64,000 nt of DNA from NCBI RefSeq assembly GCF_011299615.1, contig NZ_CP049861.1, positions 1-64,000 on the forward strand. Reading direction: 5' to 3'. The translations under genes were made by a program, and so were the position numbers. This stretch comes from Erysipelothrix sp. HDW6C (GTDB lineage Bacteria; Bacillota_I; Bacilli_A; Erysipelotrichales; Erysipelotrichaceae). The notes under the pieces were generated by a model that saw only the letters and a list, made by a program, of their open reading frames with translations, had not been told where the DNA came from and ran no database searches. Below, one piece after another: positions 51,376 to 61,751 of this stretch (within the stretch, counting starts at the first letter, position 1; the number at the start of each line of letters is the position of its first letter).

Positions 51376-53709
51376 ATGTTAGAACTTAAGAATATTAAAA
51401 AGTCCTACGTTGTTGGTGACATTACCACTGTTGCTTTAAATGATGTATCGATAGCTTTCCGAGAACAAGAATTCGTTGCAATCCTGGGAACGAGTGGTTC
51501 AGGGAAAACGACATCCCTAAACATAATCGGTGGATTGGATCGTTACGACTCCGGTCATCTGATTATCAACGGTCGCGATACAAGCAATTTTGCCGAGAAA
51601 GATTGGGACGCCTACCGAAACAATTCAATTGGATTTGTTTTTCAAAGTTACAATCTCATTAACCATTTAAGCATTGTTGCAAACGTTGAAATGGGTATGA
51701 CATTGAGTGGCGTTTCATCTTCAGAGAAAAATAAAAAAGCAATTGAAGTTTTAAAACTTGTGGGATTGGAAGATCACCTTCACAAGAAACCGAATCAACT
51801 CAGTGGCGGACAACAGCAACGTGTTGCGATTGCGCGTGCACTTGCAAATGACCCCGAGATTCTTCTTTGTGATGAGCCTACCGGTGCACTCGATTCGGAG
51901 ACCAGCACGCAAATTATGGACCTTATTAAAGAAGTCGCCTCCGACCGTTTGGTTATCATGGTTACTCATAATCCCGAACTTGCACATGACTACGCAGATC
52001 GCATTGTAGAATTTAAAGATGGAAAAATCATCTCTGATAGTAATCCTTATGTTAGTGATGAGCGCGATGACAAGTTTGTCCTAAAACATACAAGCATGAG
52101 TTTCTTTACTGCACTTAAATTGTCATTCAATAATATCCGCACCAAAAAAGGTCGTACATTCCTCACATCCTTCGCTTCGAGCATCGGTATTATTGGGATT
52201 GCAGTTATCTTGAGTTTATCGTCTGGATTCCAAATTCAAATTGATAAATTCCAAGCAGATGCAATGTCGGAATTCCCGATTATTATTTCGCAATCCGCAA
52301 TGAATATGGATGAAGAAACGATGAAACAGTATCAAGAAGGAATTGCTGCGAAGAAAGACTTCGTGGATTCTGATGAAGTCTACCTCTACAATCCAAAGGA
52401 CCAAGAACTCATTCACAAAAACAAACTTGATGCCGAGTTCTTAGATTACCTGTCAGATATTGATCCGGAGTACACTGGCAATATTGGTTACACTTACATT
52501 ACGGGTCTCAACCTGCTTCGCGAAGTAGATGGTAAAGCGCAACCCGTTTCGTTCACAGTTGCAAACAATAACAGTCAAATGGGCGCAGTTGTATCTGGAA
52601 ATACCGGAATTTCAACCTTCCCTATTAACATTAATCCTGAAAAGAAATTCTTGGAAGGCAGTTATGATATTTTAGCGGGTGATTACCCTGCATCTGAAAC
52701 TGATTTAGTTTTGGTTGTCGATGAGCAAAACCGTATCGATGAAAATCTCCTTGAAGGTCTTGGCTTTGATATTGATGGCATGGAGTCCATGAAATTCTCT
52801 GATATTGTAGGAACCGAAGTAAAATGGATTCCTAACAATGCATATTATAAAGAAACTAGATTTGGAAATTTCCTTCCTAATGATAATTACGACGAAATGT
52901 ACGCCGATTCCGGCGCAATAACATTACGCATTTCAGCAGTAGTCCGTCAAGGCAAGGATTCACAAGTCGCCATCCTTAATAAAGGAATTGTTTACAGCGA
53001 CGCACTTTCACAACGCATTATCGAACTTTCAAAAGACTCAGATATTGTCAACAAGCAAAAAGATGCCGACTACAACATCTTATCCATGGAAAAAATTGAC
53101 GATGACTCAAAGAAACAAGTTTTATCATATCTAGGCGGCAGTGAAGAACCAGTTATGGTAACCGTTTATCCAAAAGACTTCGAAAATAAAGATAAAGTAC
53201 TCGACTACCTTGACGCTTTCAATAAAGGTAAAGTATCGGAAGATAACGTTGTCTACACCGACCTTGCAAGCACAATGACAAATATGACCAAAGGAATTAT
53301 GGACGGAATCACAATTGTCTTGATCGCCTTTGCAGCAATCTCATTAGTTGTTAGTCTCATCATGATTGGTATCATCACCTATACTTCGGTGATTGAACGT
53401 ACCAAAGAGATTGGTATTCTAAAAGCACTCGGTGCACGCAAGAAAGATATTACACGTGTCTTTGATGCAGAGACATTCATTCTTGGTGTATTCTCAGGAA
53501 CTTTGGGTGTCGTTATTGCTTATCTACTCACATTCCCAATCAACGCGATCATTTTCCAACTCACAGATTTATCGAATGTTGCGCAATTACAACCACTTCA
53601 TGCTATTATCTTAGTAGCGATTAGTACTGTATTAACAATGATTGGTGGACATATCCCTGCGAAAATTGCATCGAAGAAAGATCCTGTCGTTGCATTGCAA
53701 AGTGAGTAA
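51376..53709 (+). CDS. MacB-like ABC ATPase-permease fusion (777 aa)
   Basis: The N-terminal ATPase (1-225) has Walker [10 protein letters not shown], signature [10 protein letters not shown], Walker [13 protein letters not shown] and H-loop VMVTHNPE. The permease (about 235-777) has a first TM helix ([20 protein letters not shown]), a ~350-residue outside domain and three C-terminal TM helices with [19 protein letters not shown]. This is the typical fused YknYZ/MacB layout. Such exporters protect against peptides or antimicrobials. Operon with a MarR regulator 19 nt downstream. Confidence 0.94.
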   Translation: MLELKNIKKSYVVGDITTVALNDVSIAFREQEFVAILGTSGSGKTTSLNIIGGLDRYDSGHLIINGRDTSNFAEKDWDAYRNNSIGFVFQSYNLINHLSIVANVEMGMTLSGVSSSEKNKKAIEVLKLVGLEDHLHKKPNQLSGGQQQRVAIARALANDPEILLCDEPTGALDSETSTQIMDLIKEVASDRLVIMVTHNPELAHDYADRIVEFKDGKIISDSNPYVSDERDDKFVLKHTSMSFFTALKLSFNNIRTKKGRTFLTSFASSIGIIGIAVILSLSSGFQIQIDKFQADAMSEFPIIISQSAMNMDEETMKQYQEGIAAKKDFVDSDEVYLYNPKDQELIHKNKLDAEFLDYLSDIDPEYTGNIGYTYITGLNLLREVDGKAQPVSFTVANNNSQMGAVVSGNTGISTFPININPEKKFLEGSYDILAGDYPASETDLVLVVDEQNRIDENLLEGLGFDIDGMESMKFSDIVGTEVKWIPNNAYYKETRFGNFLPNDNYDEMYADSGAITLRISAVVRQGKDSQVAILNKGIVYSDALSQRIIELSKDSDIVNKQKDADYNILSMEKIDDDSKKQVLSYLGGSEEPVMVTVYPKDFENKDKVLDYLDAFNKGKVSEDNVVYTDLASTMTNMTKGIMDGITIVLIAFAAISLVVSLIMIGIITYTSVIERTKEIGILKALGARKKDITRVFDAETFILGVFSGTLGVVIAYLLTFPINAIIFQLTDLSNVAQLQPLHAIILVAISTVLTMIGGHIPAKIASKKDPVVALQSE

Positions 53710-53727
53710 CACTTAAGGAGGATTCAG

Positions 53728-54177
53728 ATGGGTGAGTATGAGTTATGGAATGAAATATTCGTTTCGTCTCAACATGTAAAAGGTCGTTTTAACACTGCCA
53801 TGGAATCCTTAGCCAAGTCAGAAGGGCTAACGGTTCAACAGATGCTTGTTATGTTTGGAATTCATGTTGGAATGTTGAAAACAATCGGTGATGTCGCAAA
53901 GGAATTGAAGATATTTCAAGCCAATGCATCCACTGTCTGTAAGAAACTTGAAAATGCAAATCTTGCACTCCGAAGTAAAAGTGATACCGATGAGCGTGTC
54001 GTTATATTATCTCTGACACCCTTAGGTACCGATAAGATAACCAACATCATTCATTTTCTAACCGGCAAGCTCGAACGAATGACACAAGCATTTCCCAATA
54101 CATTTGATTTAGTTGCAATCCGCACAGGTATCAGTGAGTTAAACAAATTGGTTGATGCCTTCATAGAATTTGACTAA
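53728..54177 (+). CDS. MarR-family regulator (149 aa)
   Basis: The winged-helix domain sits at about 30-105 (LTVQQMLVMFGIHVG, TIGDVAKELKIFQANASTVCKKLE, wing KSDTDERVVILSLTP). Terminal helices serve for dimerisation. SD AAGGAGG. Last gene of the MacB-like operon and a likely repressor of it through the palindrome at 51320-51338. One Cys in the recognition helix (VCKKLE) could allow redox sensing. Confidence 0.9.
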   Translation: MGEYELWNEIFVSSQHVKGRFNTAMESLAKSEGLTVQQMLVMFGIHVGMLKTIGDVAKELKIFQANASTVCKKLENANLALRSKSDTDERVVILSLTPLGTDKITNIIHFLTGKLERMTQAFPNTFDLVAIRTGISELNKLVDAFIEFD

Positions 54178-54192
54178 TTTAACCCGCATTTA

Positions 54193-54223
54193 AAAAAGGT
54201 AACTTCAAATGAAGTTACCTTTT
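54193..54223. terminator. Bidirectional terminator
   Basis: AAAAGGTAACTTC-AAAT-GAAGTTACCTTTT between convergent MarR and FAD oxidoreductase genes. Confidence 0.87.
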
Positions 54224-54225
54224 GT

Positions 54226-55569
54226 TTAGCGTTCAGTAATTCCACCCATTTGATGGATTGCCGTTTTAATTGCATCATAGTTTAGATTGATTACATTTAC
54301 ACGGGACTTTGCAGCGAGTGCGGCAACAATCCCCGCGGATTGACCAATCGCCATGCACGTAACACTAACACGACTTGCAGCATGTGCAGCATGTGTCGCA
54401 CTTATTGGACGTCCTGCGACAATAATGTTATCAATTTTTGTCGGAAGTAACATATCCAAATCGATTTCAAAGTTACGTACAATATTCTCTTCGAGAAACT
54501 CCATCATGGCTGAATCGGGGGAGTGAATATCAATCGGATATGCACCAACCGCAATTGATCGCTCTTGTTTGGCACCCGAGAGTACATCCATCTCTGTCAG
54601 TTTCTTATGACCCACAATATGACGTGATTCTCGAACTCCAATGACACCCACATCTTTGATATAGGAATCCTTGAATGCCGCAATGTTATTCCTTAACCAC
54701 TTAAAGAGTTCCAAGACTTGACGCTGTCCTTCAGCTGCAGCCTGTTGCAATTCCTCTTGATTCAAGCTGGATAGATTTAAGATGCGTGTTGTATTAACAC
54801 CCACTTCACCCTCTTGAACCCCTTCAAAAAAGAGAAGGCGGTCGCGATTAATTGGGAAATCTTCACTCCCCCGTACTTCTTCAAAATATCCCGAGACCGC
54901 AACATAATCCATGCGCTGACCCTTTGCAATAGCTTCACTCACCGCAAAGTTTTCGGGGTTCGCAGCGACATCATCCCTTACGCGTTCCAAATCCACATTA
55001 CCCACATTAAAGCACATCGTCATCGGTTGCCCCTTGCCATCACTTTCGCGACCGACAATGACATCTGCACCCGCTAAGGTTGTGATATCAGCATCACCCG
55101 TAGCATCGATGATAACATCCCCGCTGTAAATACGGTGATCACCAAATCGATTGATTGTTTCGAGTGATACAACTTTGCGATTTTCGACATTTGCTTTGAC
55201 AACACTGGTGTTAATAATGACATCTAAATTCTCTTGCGCATTTATCAGGTTTGCTTGAACCGTTTGTAACGCCCTAAAATCAACTGGTGTTAATGCATAG
55301 GCGAAGTCAATCGGATCGGGTAAATGTCCTTTGGATCCACCAATTTCTTGCAGGCGATCAATTATTTCCTGGGGAATACCATCAACAATTTGTCGGTTCT
55401 CTTCACCAAGGAATGGAACAAGCGGTCCAACAAGTGAGTTTGTATTTGTGCCCCCAAAGATTGATAACTCTTCGATTAAGAGCGTCTCAGCTCCACTACG
55501 GGCACTGGAAAGTGCAGCAACAACACCAGCACTTCCACCTCCAACTACAATTACATCATACTTCTTCAT
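54226..55569 (-). CDS. FAD-dependent oxidoreductase, FAD_oxidored type (447 aa)
   Basis: The N-terminal dinucleotide-binding motif VVVGGGSAGVVAALSSARSG (about 6-25), FGGTNTNSLVGPLVPFLG, VIDATGDADITTLAG and a C-terminal ATHAAHAASRVSVTCMAIGQSAG fit PF12831. The family oxidises varied small molecules. It overlaps DUF4127 by 14 nt and ends the six-gene operon. Catabolism of the operon's unknown substrate is the likely role, with FAD as cofactor. Confidence 0.88.
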   Translation of the reverse strand: MKKYDVIVVGGGSAGVVAALSSARSGAETLLIEELSIFGGTNTNSLVGPLVPFLGEENRQIVDGIPQEIIDRLQEIGGSKGHLPDPIDFAYALTPVDFRALQTVQANLINAQENLDVIINTSVVKANVENRKVVSLETINRFGDHRIYSGDVIIDATGDADITTLAGADVIVGRESDGKGQPMTMCFNVGNVDLERVRDDVAANPENFAVSEAIAKGQRMDYVAVSGYFEEVRGSEDFPINRDRLLFFEGVQEGEVGVNTTRILNLSSLNQEELQQAAAEGQRQVLELFKWLRNNIAAFKDSYIKDVGVIGVRESRHIVGHKKLTEMDVLSGAKQERSIAVGAYPIDIHSPDSAMMEFLEENIVRNFEIDLDMLLPTKIDNIIVAGRPISATHAAHAASRVSVTCMAIGQSAGIVAALAAKSRVNVINLNYDAIKTAIHQMGGITER

Positions 55570-56998
55570 ATTTCTTCACCTCTATCAATACTTCAAAACT
55601 GCGACCCCACGGTAAGTGTGCGTTTACCGTATAATCTCCAATAAAGGGATATTGTTGAATCGTTTTGTTAAGAAGTTGCGTTGTTTCTTCATTTATTGCT
55701 GCATCATAGTTCTCAGCCCAAACATCAAGGCCGCGCGATTTCATCTCTTGATTGATTACTGAGCGTACATCACCTTGATACAAGGCATCATCAACAATAC
55801 GCATTGCAACATATTCAGGATTAACGTGGTATCGGTTGGCAATAACAATATCCAAAAGGATGGTTCCAATTGAGTTGCTACCGGTGTTCCATGCACTGTA
55901 TCCAATTAGATGTCTTGGTTTCAGCGCCTCCATCACACGCTCAAGCGAGCGAATATCGCCACCGTTTCCAAACTGCAAATCAAGCACTGCGATCGGCTTC
56001 CCTGCATACTTCATATAGGCATCAATTGCCGCATCGTCCACTTGAATTTCATCAGGCTTAGCCTCAAAACACAAATCAATGGACTTCCCCTTAGCTGGCA
56101 ACACTAAGAGCACATTCTCGCTCTCACCTTGAGTAAGTCGTGCAACATCGCAGGAGTCAGCAAGATTGACTAAGGCTGGTTTATCCTCAAAGATTGCCAC
56201 ATAATTTGGATCTACAAATTGTGTATCAATCGTTACGCTGCTTCCGTGTTGATTTAGGAAACGAGCCATGAGTAACGCGACCATTTCATCGGTACCATTT
56301 TTCATTTTCACTGCATTATCGACATTCAAATCCTGAATCAAAGCACGCAACGCTGCCTGTTCTTCAACATGCATACCGTATTCGCTTGTATCTTCCTGAA
56401 CAAGTACCAAATAGTCGATAATACCTTCTGCAACTAATTTGACGCTGGCGCGATTGATTGCATGATTGCGTTTTCTTGCATTCAAATACATCTCCAAAGC
56501 TTTGGGCGGAATCGTTGCTTCCACATCGTGCAACTCTTTCGTAAACTGTGCATCAATTCGGGCCCGGTGAACAAGTTGGGAATACTTAAATAGTGATTCC
56601 CACGTCTTCAATTGGCTCGAATCCGTGACTGTTGTTGTCAGTCTCATAATTACTGAATATGCATAAATTTTAAGCTTTGGATTTTGTTGTTTTAAGATAG
56701 TAAGCGTATCAAGCAACCGTTTATATTTATCTGCATCAATTGTCGACTCCGCAGTTCGCGCCTGTACCAAGCCACCATAAAGAAGACCATCAACAGAAAC
56801 AATAAGCATGTCCGCATCCTTGCATGTTGTTTTTAAGAACGATGCCATTGCGTCAACATCGCCACCGTTTGTAAAGTGACCTAACATTGTCTTTGGTGCC
56901 ATCACTAGCGAAACATTATCAACATATCGCAGCGCATCGACAATAAAGTCGTTATGGCATGGACGATCGTCAATTGGTAGTACAACTACTTTACTCAT
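55556..56998 (-). CDS. DUF4127-family protein (480 aa)
   Basis: Begins KVVVLPIDDRPCHNDFIVDAL, the DUF4127 hallmark; then SVDGLLYGGLVQARTAE, MRLTTTVTDSSQ, LVQEDTSEYGMH and YSAWNTGSNSIGTILLDIV. Soluble, no signal peptide. DUF4127 is uncharacterised; the conserved Asp/Arg/His suggests an enzyme. It is translationally coupled on both sides (4-nt ATGA overlap with the upstream gene). Likely a step in the same pathway as its FAD and hydantoinase-like neighbours. Confidence 0.87.
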   Translation of the reverse strand: MSKVVVLPIDDRPCHNDFIVDALRYVDNVSLVMAPKTMLGHFTNGGDVDAMASFLKTTCKDADMLIVSVDGLLYGGLVQARTAESTIDADKYKRLLDTLTILKQQNPKLKIYAYSVIMRLTTTVTDSSQLKTWESLFKYSQLVHRARIDAQFTKELHDVEATIPPKALEMYLNARKRNHAINRASVKLVAEGIIDYLVLVQEDTSEYGMHVEEQAALRALIQDLNVDNAVKMKNGTDEMVALLMARFLNQHGSSVTIDTQFVDPNYVAIFEDKPALVNLADSCDVARLTQGESENVLLVLPAKGKSIDLCFEAKPDEIQVDDAAIDAYMKYAGKPIAVLDLQFGNGGDIRSLERVMEALKPRHLIGYSAWNTGSNSIGTILLDIVIANRYHVNPEYVAMRIVDDALYQGDVRSVINQEMKSRGLDVWAENYDAAINEETTQLLNKTIQQYPFIGDYTVNAHLPWGRSFEVLIEVKKYEEV

Positions 56999-57681
56999 AC
57001 TGCTGCATCAATTGCGTCGCGGAACGATTTAATTGTTTTTGCGTAGGTATCAAGATCATTGCTTGTTACCACAGCGCCAACCATAATCGCTTTAAATCCA
57101 ATATCTTTTAGCGCTTGAACTTCGCTCGTTTTCACTTTCTTCTGTGTTGGGAGCAGTGCTGGAATATCAATTGCATCAATAATCATTTTATAGTTTAAAA
57201 TGTCACGCATTGTAAGTGGTTTTCCATAATCGTCAGGATGGACGATACTTAATTCAGCAACTTCAGCACCCACCTTTTGATACATCTTTATCTCATCCAA
57301 TGCGTAAGTATAGTTACACGCAAACATCTTCGTTACTTTTGTTTGGTTGGCAACAGCAGGTGTCGCATCATGAAGGTACAAGGATAAGAAGTCGACATCT
57401 GTGTTGAGAACATTCGCAATATCTGCGCCAACAACTTCTGGACTTCCTCCGACAACCACACCTACCGGAACTGGGCAATCAGCAATCAAACGATCAATAA
57501 AATCGCGTTCCTCAGCAAGAGTCTTAAAGTCTGTCCCACTGGCATGATGGTGCACATTCAAATGCACTTTGACGGCATCTGCACCATTTTCCCACGCTGC
57601 TTTCGCAAAAGCATAGTCATTTTTAGGGCAACTTACAACCAAACTTAATTCATTATTTTTTAGTGTTTCGATAAATCTCAT
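56995..57681 (-). CDS. Probable TIM-barrel protein, operon enzyme (228 aa)
   Basis: Start at 57681 (MRFIETLKNNEL), with AAAGGA about 9 nt upstream and lying inside the upstream gene's end. The alternating strand/helix layout and motifs LSLVVSCPKND, AWENGADAVKVHLNVHH, VPVGVVVGGSPEVVG and IGFKAIMVGAVVTS suggest a beta/alpha barrel with a phosphate-binding-like end, as in aldolases or DhnA/KDPG-type enzymes. No family named with certainty. The three-His run NVHHHASG and KVH are candidate active-site residues. Confidence 0.65.
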   Translation of the reverse strand: MRFIETLKNNELSLVVSCPKNDYAFAKAAWENGADAVKVHLNVHHHASGTDFKTLAEERDFIDRLIADCPVPVGVVVGGSPEVVGADIANVLNTDVDFLSLYLHDATPAVANQTKVTKMFACNYTYALDEIKMYQKVGAEVAELSIVHPDDYGKPLTMRDILNYKMIIDAIDIPALLPTQKKVKTSEVQALKDIGFKAIMVGAVVTSNDLDTYAKTIKSFRDAIDAAV

Positions 57682-58219
57682 AATCTTTAGTCCTTTCTCG
57701 TAAGTATGACACCAGGTCATCTTTTGAATATTTCTCTTCTTCCAATCCGATTGCATATTCAACCAGTTTGGGATGAAATGGTAGATTTGTTTGTTTTTGG
57801 GAGAAGTACAATGCACTCACTTCGGATATGGCATGCCGTATTTTATACTTTAACCCATCGTACCATGTACCATTTTCCTCAATGACATGATAGATTTCAT
57901 GGGCGAGGTGGAGGTTTAAAGCATCCGTGTCTCCAATAAATGGCTGATACTTTTCAAGCCATACCGTGTTGATCCAAATGATGTGATTGTTTGGATCATA
58001 TTGCGCATGAAGGTCCACGTTGGGACTCGTTTTTACTTCAATCGTAATTTGGTGCGCTTGAGCAAATGCGTGGAGGTCGATTGCGTCATTCAATGTCGCA
58101 TAAATTCGATCAAGGTTTTCGCCACCATTCCTTATATCTGCCAACTCAAACCAATACAGATAATCATTGAGATCCGCTACATTAACCGCGTCTTGTAACC
58201 AAGAATATAATGCGTTCAT
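57653..58219 (-). CDS. Operon-linked HExxH zinc-metallopeptidase-like protein (188 aa)
   Basis: Start at 58219 (MNALYSWLQD), 37 nt inside the preceding gene; a TTG 9 nt upstream is the alternative. The zinc motif HEIYH is at 107-111 with a likely third ligand E133 (ISEVSAL). N-terminal half is helical and acidic. Layout suggests a gluzincin-like protein, but short HExxH domains can be non-peptidase hydrolases. Its presence inside a metabolic operon is unusual and may mean maturation or amide-bond cleavage. Confidence 0.6.
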   Translation of the reverse strand: MNALYSWLQDAVNVADLNDYLYWFELADIRNGGENLDRIYATLNDAIDLHAFAQAHQITIEVKTSPNVDLHAQYDPNNHIIWINTVWLEKYQPFIGDTDALNLHLAHEIYHVIEENGTWYDGLKYKIRHAISEVSALYFSQKQTNLPFHPKLVEYAIGLEEEKYSKDDLVSYLRERTKDYEIYRNTKK

Positions 58220-60320
58220 CGTCCTCAATCCCTTCTAAGTCCATTGTTGCAATTTCTTCAACTTGTTCTTTGTTCATCAAGCCAGAGTAATCAAAACTGC
58301 GATATTTTACAAACATATGAAGTTCAGGAATTGTTTGCCCCGCATCACTGAACGAGGAATAATTGTCCATGATGTGTGTCATGATTTCTTCAAACTGTTG
58401 CTTCTGTCCATAGAATAGCTCCCCACCAAGGCGGCGATACTTTACAATGCCATCACCCGAAAGCACAACTGCCGCTTGTGTTTTCTTACGCATCATTCCA
58501 AATAGTTTTTTCTCTTGCTTTACGACTTCGATGCCGACAATACTTTCATTACGACAAACAATCTCAGCATCTGCTTGTTCGAATCCAAGTGAACCAATAG
58601 CAATAGATTTCAGTTCATCGTCTGATTTTGTTTCAATTGTTTTATCGTTGGCATTAATTTCATTGGTTCCGGTCGCATTTGCGATGAGGATATGATTCAA
58701 GGAATCGACTTCAATTGCAACTTCGATTGTTTCTCTTAATGCGCCCATCTCCAGCATTTTATCAATGATGTCGGTGCGAATTTTTTTAATATCTTCATCA
58801 TTTGGATTCACAACCGATCGTTCAATTGTTTCCGTAATCATCGCCAGTGCTACACCAATCGTGGAGATGTAAGGCGCATTGTTAACAACTTTGCTCTTTA
58901 CATCATATTTCTTTCCAAGATAGTGTGTAAGGACACCCGCACTTCCGCCGCCACCATAGAGTGATAAGAAGGACATTTCTAACTCATATTCTTGAATCAA
59001 TTCTTGTACAATCTTCCACACCTGAGCTGCTGCCTTGTCTAAGCACTCTGTTGCAAGTGTTACAGGATCTGTACCTTGGAATGCCGCAAATGCTTCCCAC
59101 GCCGCCTTATAACCCGTGCTGGTCGCACAAGAATAGTCCGTTTCATCGATGTATCCCAGATAGTTGGCTGCTCCAGCAACGGTGAATGCATAGCGTTTAC
59201 CGTTGCCGTCAACAGCAACAACATAATCATCCGGGTCACTGGCTTTGGGTTGCATGCGTTCAATGGTGATTTGGGTGTCTTCAGGAAAGTCAAAACATTC
59301 GTAAGGGAGGTGCGCAAGGTGCGCTGAACGCGGTCCCACAAGCACTTCGCCATTACGACTTCGAATCATAGTACCACCGGCAATCGCAGTAGTCTGAACA
59401 TCCACAGATTTCAAGTAGGTCTTATGGCCACCCACGCTTGCATTTTTTATCATAACTTGTCCATCTTTAATAACGGAGATATCGGTGGATGTTCCACCGA
59501 TTTCCAAGAACACACCCTCGGATATTTTCTCATGCATAATCGCACCCGCAATACCTGCCGCAAGTCCTGAGAGCATCGTAAGAATGGGACGTTTTCGAAC
59601 TTCGTCAATAGTCATAACACCACCATCGGCACGCATAATCATCAAGTCTTTCTTAATTCCTAGATCCTTGATAACTTTCTCTGTCATATCCGATGTTTCC
59701 ATCATCTTTGGAATGAGTGATCCATTCACTACTGCAGTTCGCGTTCGCAACTTTAACCCAAAGAGTTGTGATATTTGATATCCACCGGTTGCATAGTAAC
59801 CCCTCTTTTTCGCAGCAGCAATAACCATTTCTTCGTGTTCTGGTTTTTCAATCGAAAATGCCTCACTTGCGACAATAACCTCAGAACCCATCTCAATAAG
59901 TGCATCAATCGCATTATTGATTGCTACATCAGAAACATCCTTCGAAGGAATAAAAACATGGTTAACTTGCAGATATTTATTTTGAGCAAGTTCCAAATCG
60001 AGCACATTTGTCTCTGTTTTTGCCGATGCACCATCTCCCATACCAATGATTCCTACCTTAGCAACATCACCTTCGAGAAGTGCATTGGTCGCTTGAGTCG
60101 TACCATGTGAGATAAAGACGATTTCTTCGGGTTGGATTTGATATGCTTCCATAAGCTCACGAATAATCGTGATAATCCCCTTTGCAACGCCCTCTTCACT
60201 ATCATGTGTGGTTGGCGTCTTTTTCATTGCGATAACATCGAGTGTTTTATTATCAATAATTACCGCATCGGTGAATGTCCCGCCGACATCGATTCCAATT
60301 CGAAATTGTTTCTGATTCAT
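58182..60320 (-). CDS. Hydantoinase/oxoprolinase-family protein, HyuA-like (712 aa)
   Basis: ATP-grasping ASKHA-type N-terminus GIDVGGTFTDAVI (about 9-21), SHGTTQATNALLEG, MRADGGVMTIDEV, GGTSTDISVIKDG and GGHKTYL match HyuA/N-methylhydantoinase A. The C-terminal ~200 residues are a distinct domain (IEVDSLNHIL, LSGDGIVKYRRLGG). These ATP-dependent enzymes open lactam or hydantoin-like rings or activate carbonyls. The partner HyuB is absent, as in stand-alone members whose substrates are unknown. Second gene of the operon, 27 nt after the transporter. Confidence 0.9.
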   Translation of the reverse strand: MNQKQFRIGIDVGGTFTDAVIIDNKTLDVIAMKKTPTTHDSEEGVAKGIITIIRELMEAYQIQPEEIVFISHGTTQATNALLEGDVAKVGIIGMGDGASAKTETNVLDLELAQNKYLQVNHVFIPSKDVSDVAINNAIDALIEMGSEVIVASEAFSIEKPEHEEMVIAAAKKRGYYATGGYQISQLFGLKLRTRTAVVNGSLIPKMMETSDMTEKVIKDLGIKKDLMIMRADGGVMTIDEVRKRPILTMLSGLAAGIAGAIMHEKISEGVFLEIGGTSTDISVIKDGQVMIKNASVGGHKTYLKSVDVQTTAIAGGTMIRSRNGEVLVGPRSAHLAHLPYECFDFPEDTQITIERMQPKASDPDDYVVAVDGNGKRYAFTVAGAANYLGYIDETDYSCATSTGYKAAWEAFAAFQGTDPVTLATECLDKAAAQVWKIVQELIQEYELEMSFLSLYGGGGSAGVLTHYLGKKYDVKSKVVNNAPYISTIGVALAMITETIERSVVNPNDEDIKKIRTDIIDKMLEMGALRETIEVAIEVDSLNHILIANATGTNEINANDKTIETKSDDELKSIAIGSLGFEQADAEIVCRNESIVGIEVVKQEKKLFGMMRKKTQAAVVLSGDGIVKYRRLGGELFYGQKQQFEEIMTHIMDNYSSFSDAGQTIPELHMFVKYRSFDYSGLMNKEQVEEIATMDLEGIEDDERIIFLVTRRG

Positions 60321-60346
60321 ATATTTACCTTACCTTCTAATAAATT

Positions 60347-61726
60347 TTAAATTGCTAACGGAATACGTGCTACAAAGACTGCGTAGCTAAGGATGAGGAG
60401 TGAAATAACCATCCCATAAACCAATACTTCTTTAAGAATGTCATTGACATCAACATTAACAAAATCGGCAACCCAAATGTTTTGCGAGTTAGTTGGATCT
60501 CCAAACCCTTGCATATTTCCATTGGCGCGTAATGCCCAAATGATTGCGATTGGACTAAAACCAGCAGCCCCAAACAATGCAGGAAGCGCACCCCCAATAC
60601 CATATGTATTTAAAGGTCCACGATATAGCGCAAGCAATGATCCCAGTGTAAATCCAATTACATAGGTCAATGGATTTTGTAAGTACTGTACTAAGAATGA
60701 AATTGATGGTCCTACAATAACTTGAACAGCAGGATATTGAACCCCTTTGATTAAGATACCCAAACCAATCATCAATAAGATAACACCCGCAACATCTTGG
60801 GTTCCTTCAAGGAAACTTTGTGTAATGAGCTGCATTGAATTCTTTGACTTTGTTGTGAGCAATACATACAGTATCCCAATCACAATCGCGATTTCAGCTG
60901 GGATTGCGAACTTGAGAATTTGTGATCCGATGAGAATAACAACTGGAACAATCGGTGCAAACATCGCTGCAACACTGACTTCATTTGCTTTATTACCAAT
61001 GTTTGAGTCCGCAGCCCATGATTTCACCGACTTTGTTCCTTTTACATTTCTAAATACATAAACGAGTGGTACAAGGAATGCCACAATGTACATTGGCCAT
61101 GACATTTGGATGAGTGCTTGTTGTGCTTGTGCAGCATTGTCACCAAACATTGGTGCCAGCAACGGAATGAATGTCGAATAGTTCATTGGGTTTAAGACAC
61201 CACCTGAACTGAATGCAAACAAGAATATTGTTCCCGCATGAAGCGGCTTAATTCCTGCTGATAACATAATCGGCAAAATAATCGAACCTACTAAAATAAT
61301 GCCACCAAGACCACCAATTGCCATAAAGATAACCGATACGACGACATAGAATACTAGTGCCAACACAAGTGGTCGATCTCCCGCATACTCAGCCGCAGTT
61401 TTAATGATTTTCTCAATAACATTTTGCTTCATTAATAACTTAGAGAATGATGATGCGAAAATAACGGTAGCTACCGCACCTGCCATCATCTTAACCCCAT
61501 CTGTAATTACAAAACTAAATATACCAGGGTTCGTAACCATTTCACCATCTACTAAAACTTGATAATCAAACAGTCCCAACATGGGTTGATTTCCCACCGT
61601 AGCAATTAATGCAACGATAAACCCCATCATCGGTAATGCAATAATTGTCGGAACTTTTTTCTTCATCATAAGTACGATGAATGTCAGTATTGTTCCAAAA
61701 ATAAGTATTAATCTTAAGGTATCCAT
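60347..61726 (-). CDS. GntP/CitMHS-like membrane transporter (459 aa)
   Basis: About 11-12 TM helices, with AIGGLGGIILVGSIILPIMLSAG, ITDGVKMMAGAVATVIF, FSSGGVLNPMNYSTF and LRANGNMQGFGDPTNSQN typical of the ion-transporter superfamily (CitMHS/GntP/DctM-like). It probably imports an organic acid or amide with H+ or Na+. First gene of the six-gene operon, so it likely brings in the operon substrate. Promoter and cre-like site lie directly upstream. Confidence 0.85.
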   Translation of the reverse strand: MDTLRLILIFGTILTFIVLMMKKKVPTIIALPMMGFIVALIATVGNQPMLGLFDYQVLVDGEMVTNPGIFSFVITDGVKMMAGAVATVIFASSFSKLLMKQNVIEKIIKTAAEYAGDRPLVLALVFYVVVSVIFMAIGGLGGIILVGSIILPIMLSAGIKPLHAGTIFLFAFSSGGVLNPMNYSTFIPLLAPMFGDNAAQAQQALIQMSWPMYIVAFLVPLVYVFRNVKGTKSVKSWAADSNIGNKANEVSVAAMFAPIVPVVILIGSQILKFAIPAEIAIVIGILYVLLTTKSKNSMQLITQSFLEGTQDVAGVILLMIGLGILIKGVQYPAVQVIVGPSISFLVQYLQNPLTYVIGFTLGSLLALYRGPLNTYGIGGALPALFGAAGFSPIAIIWALRANGNMQGFGDPTNSQNIWVADFVNVDVNDILKEVLVYGMVISLLILSYAVFVARIPLAI

Positions 61727-61751
61727 TTTGTTCTCCTCTCCTAAGATTTCG

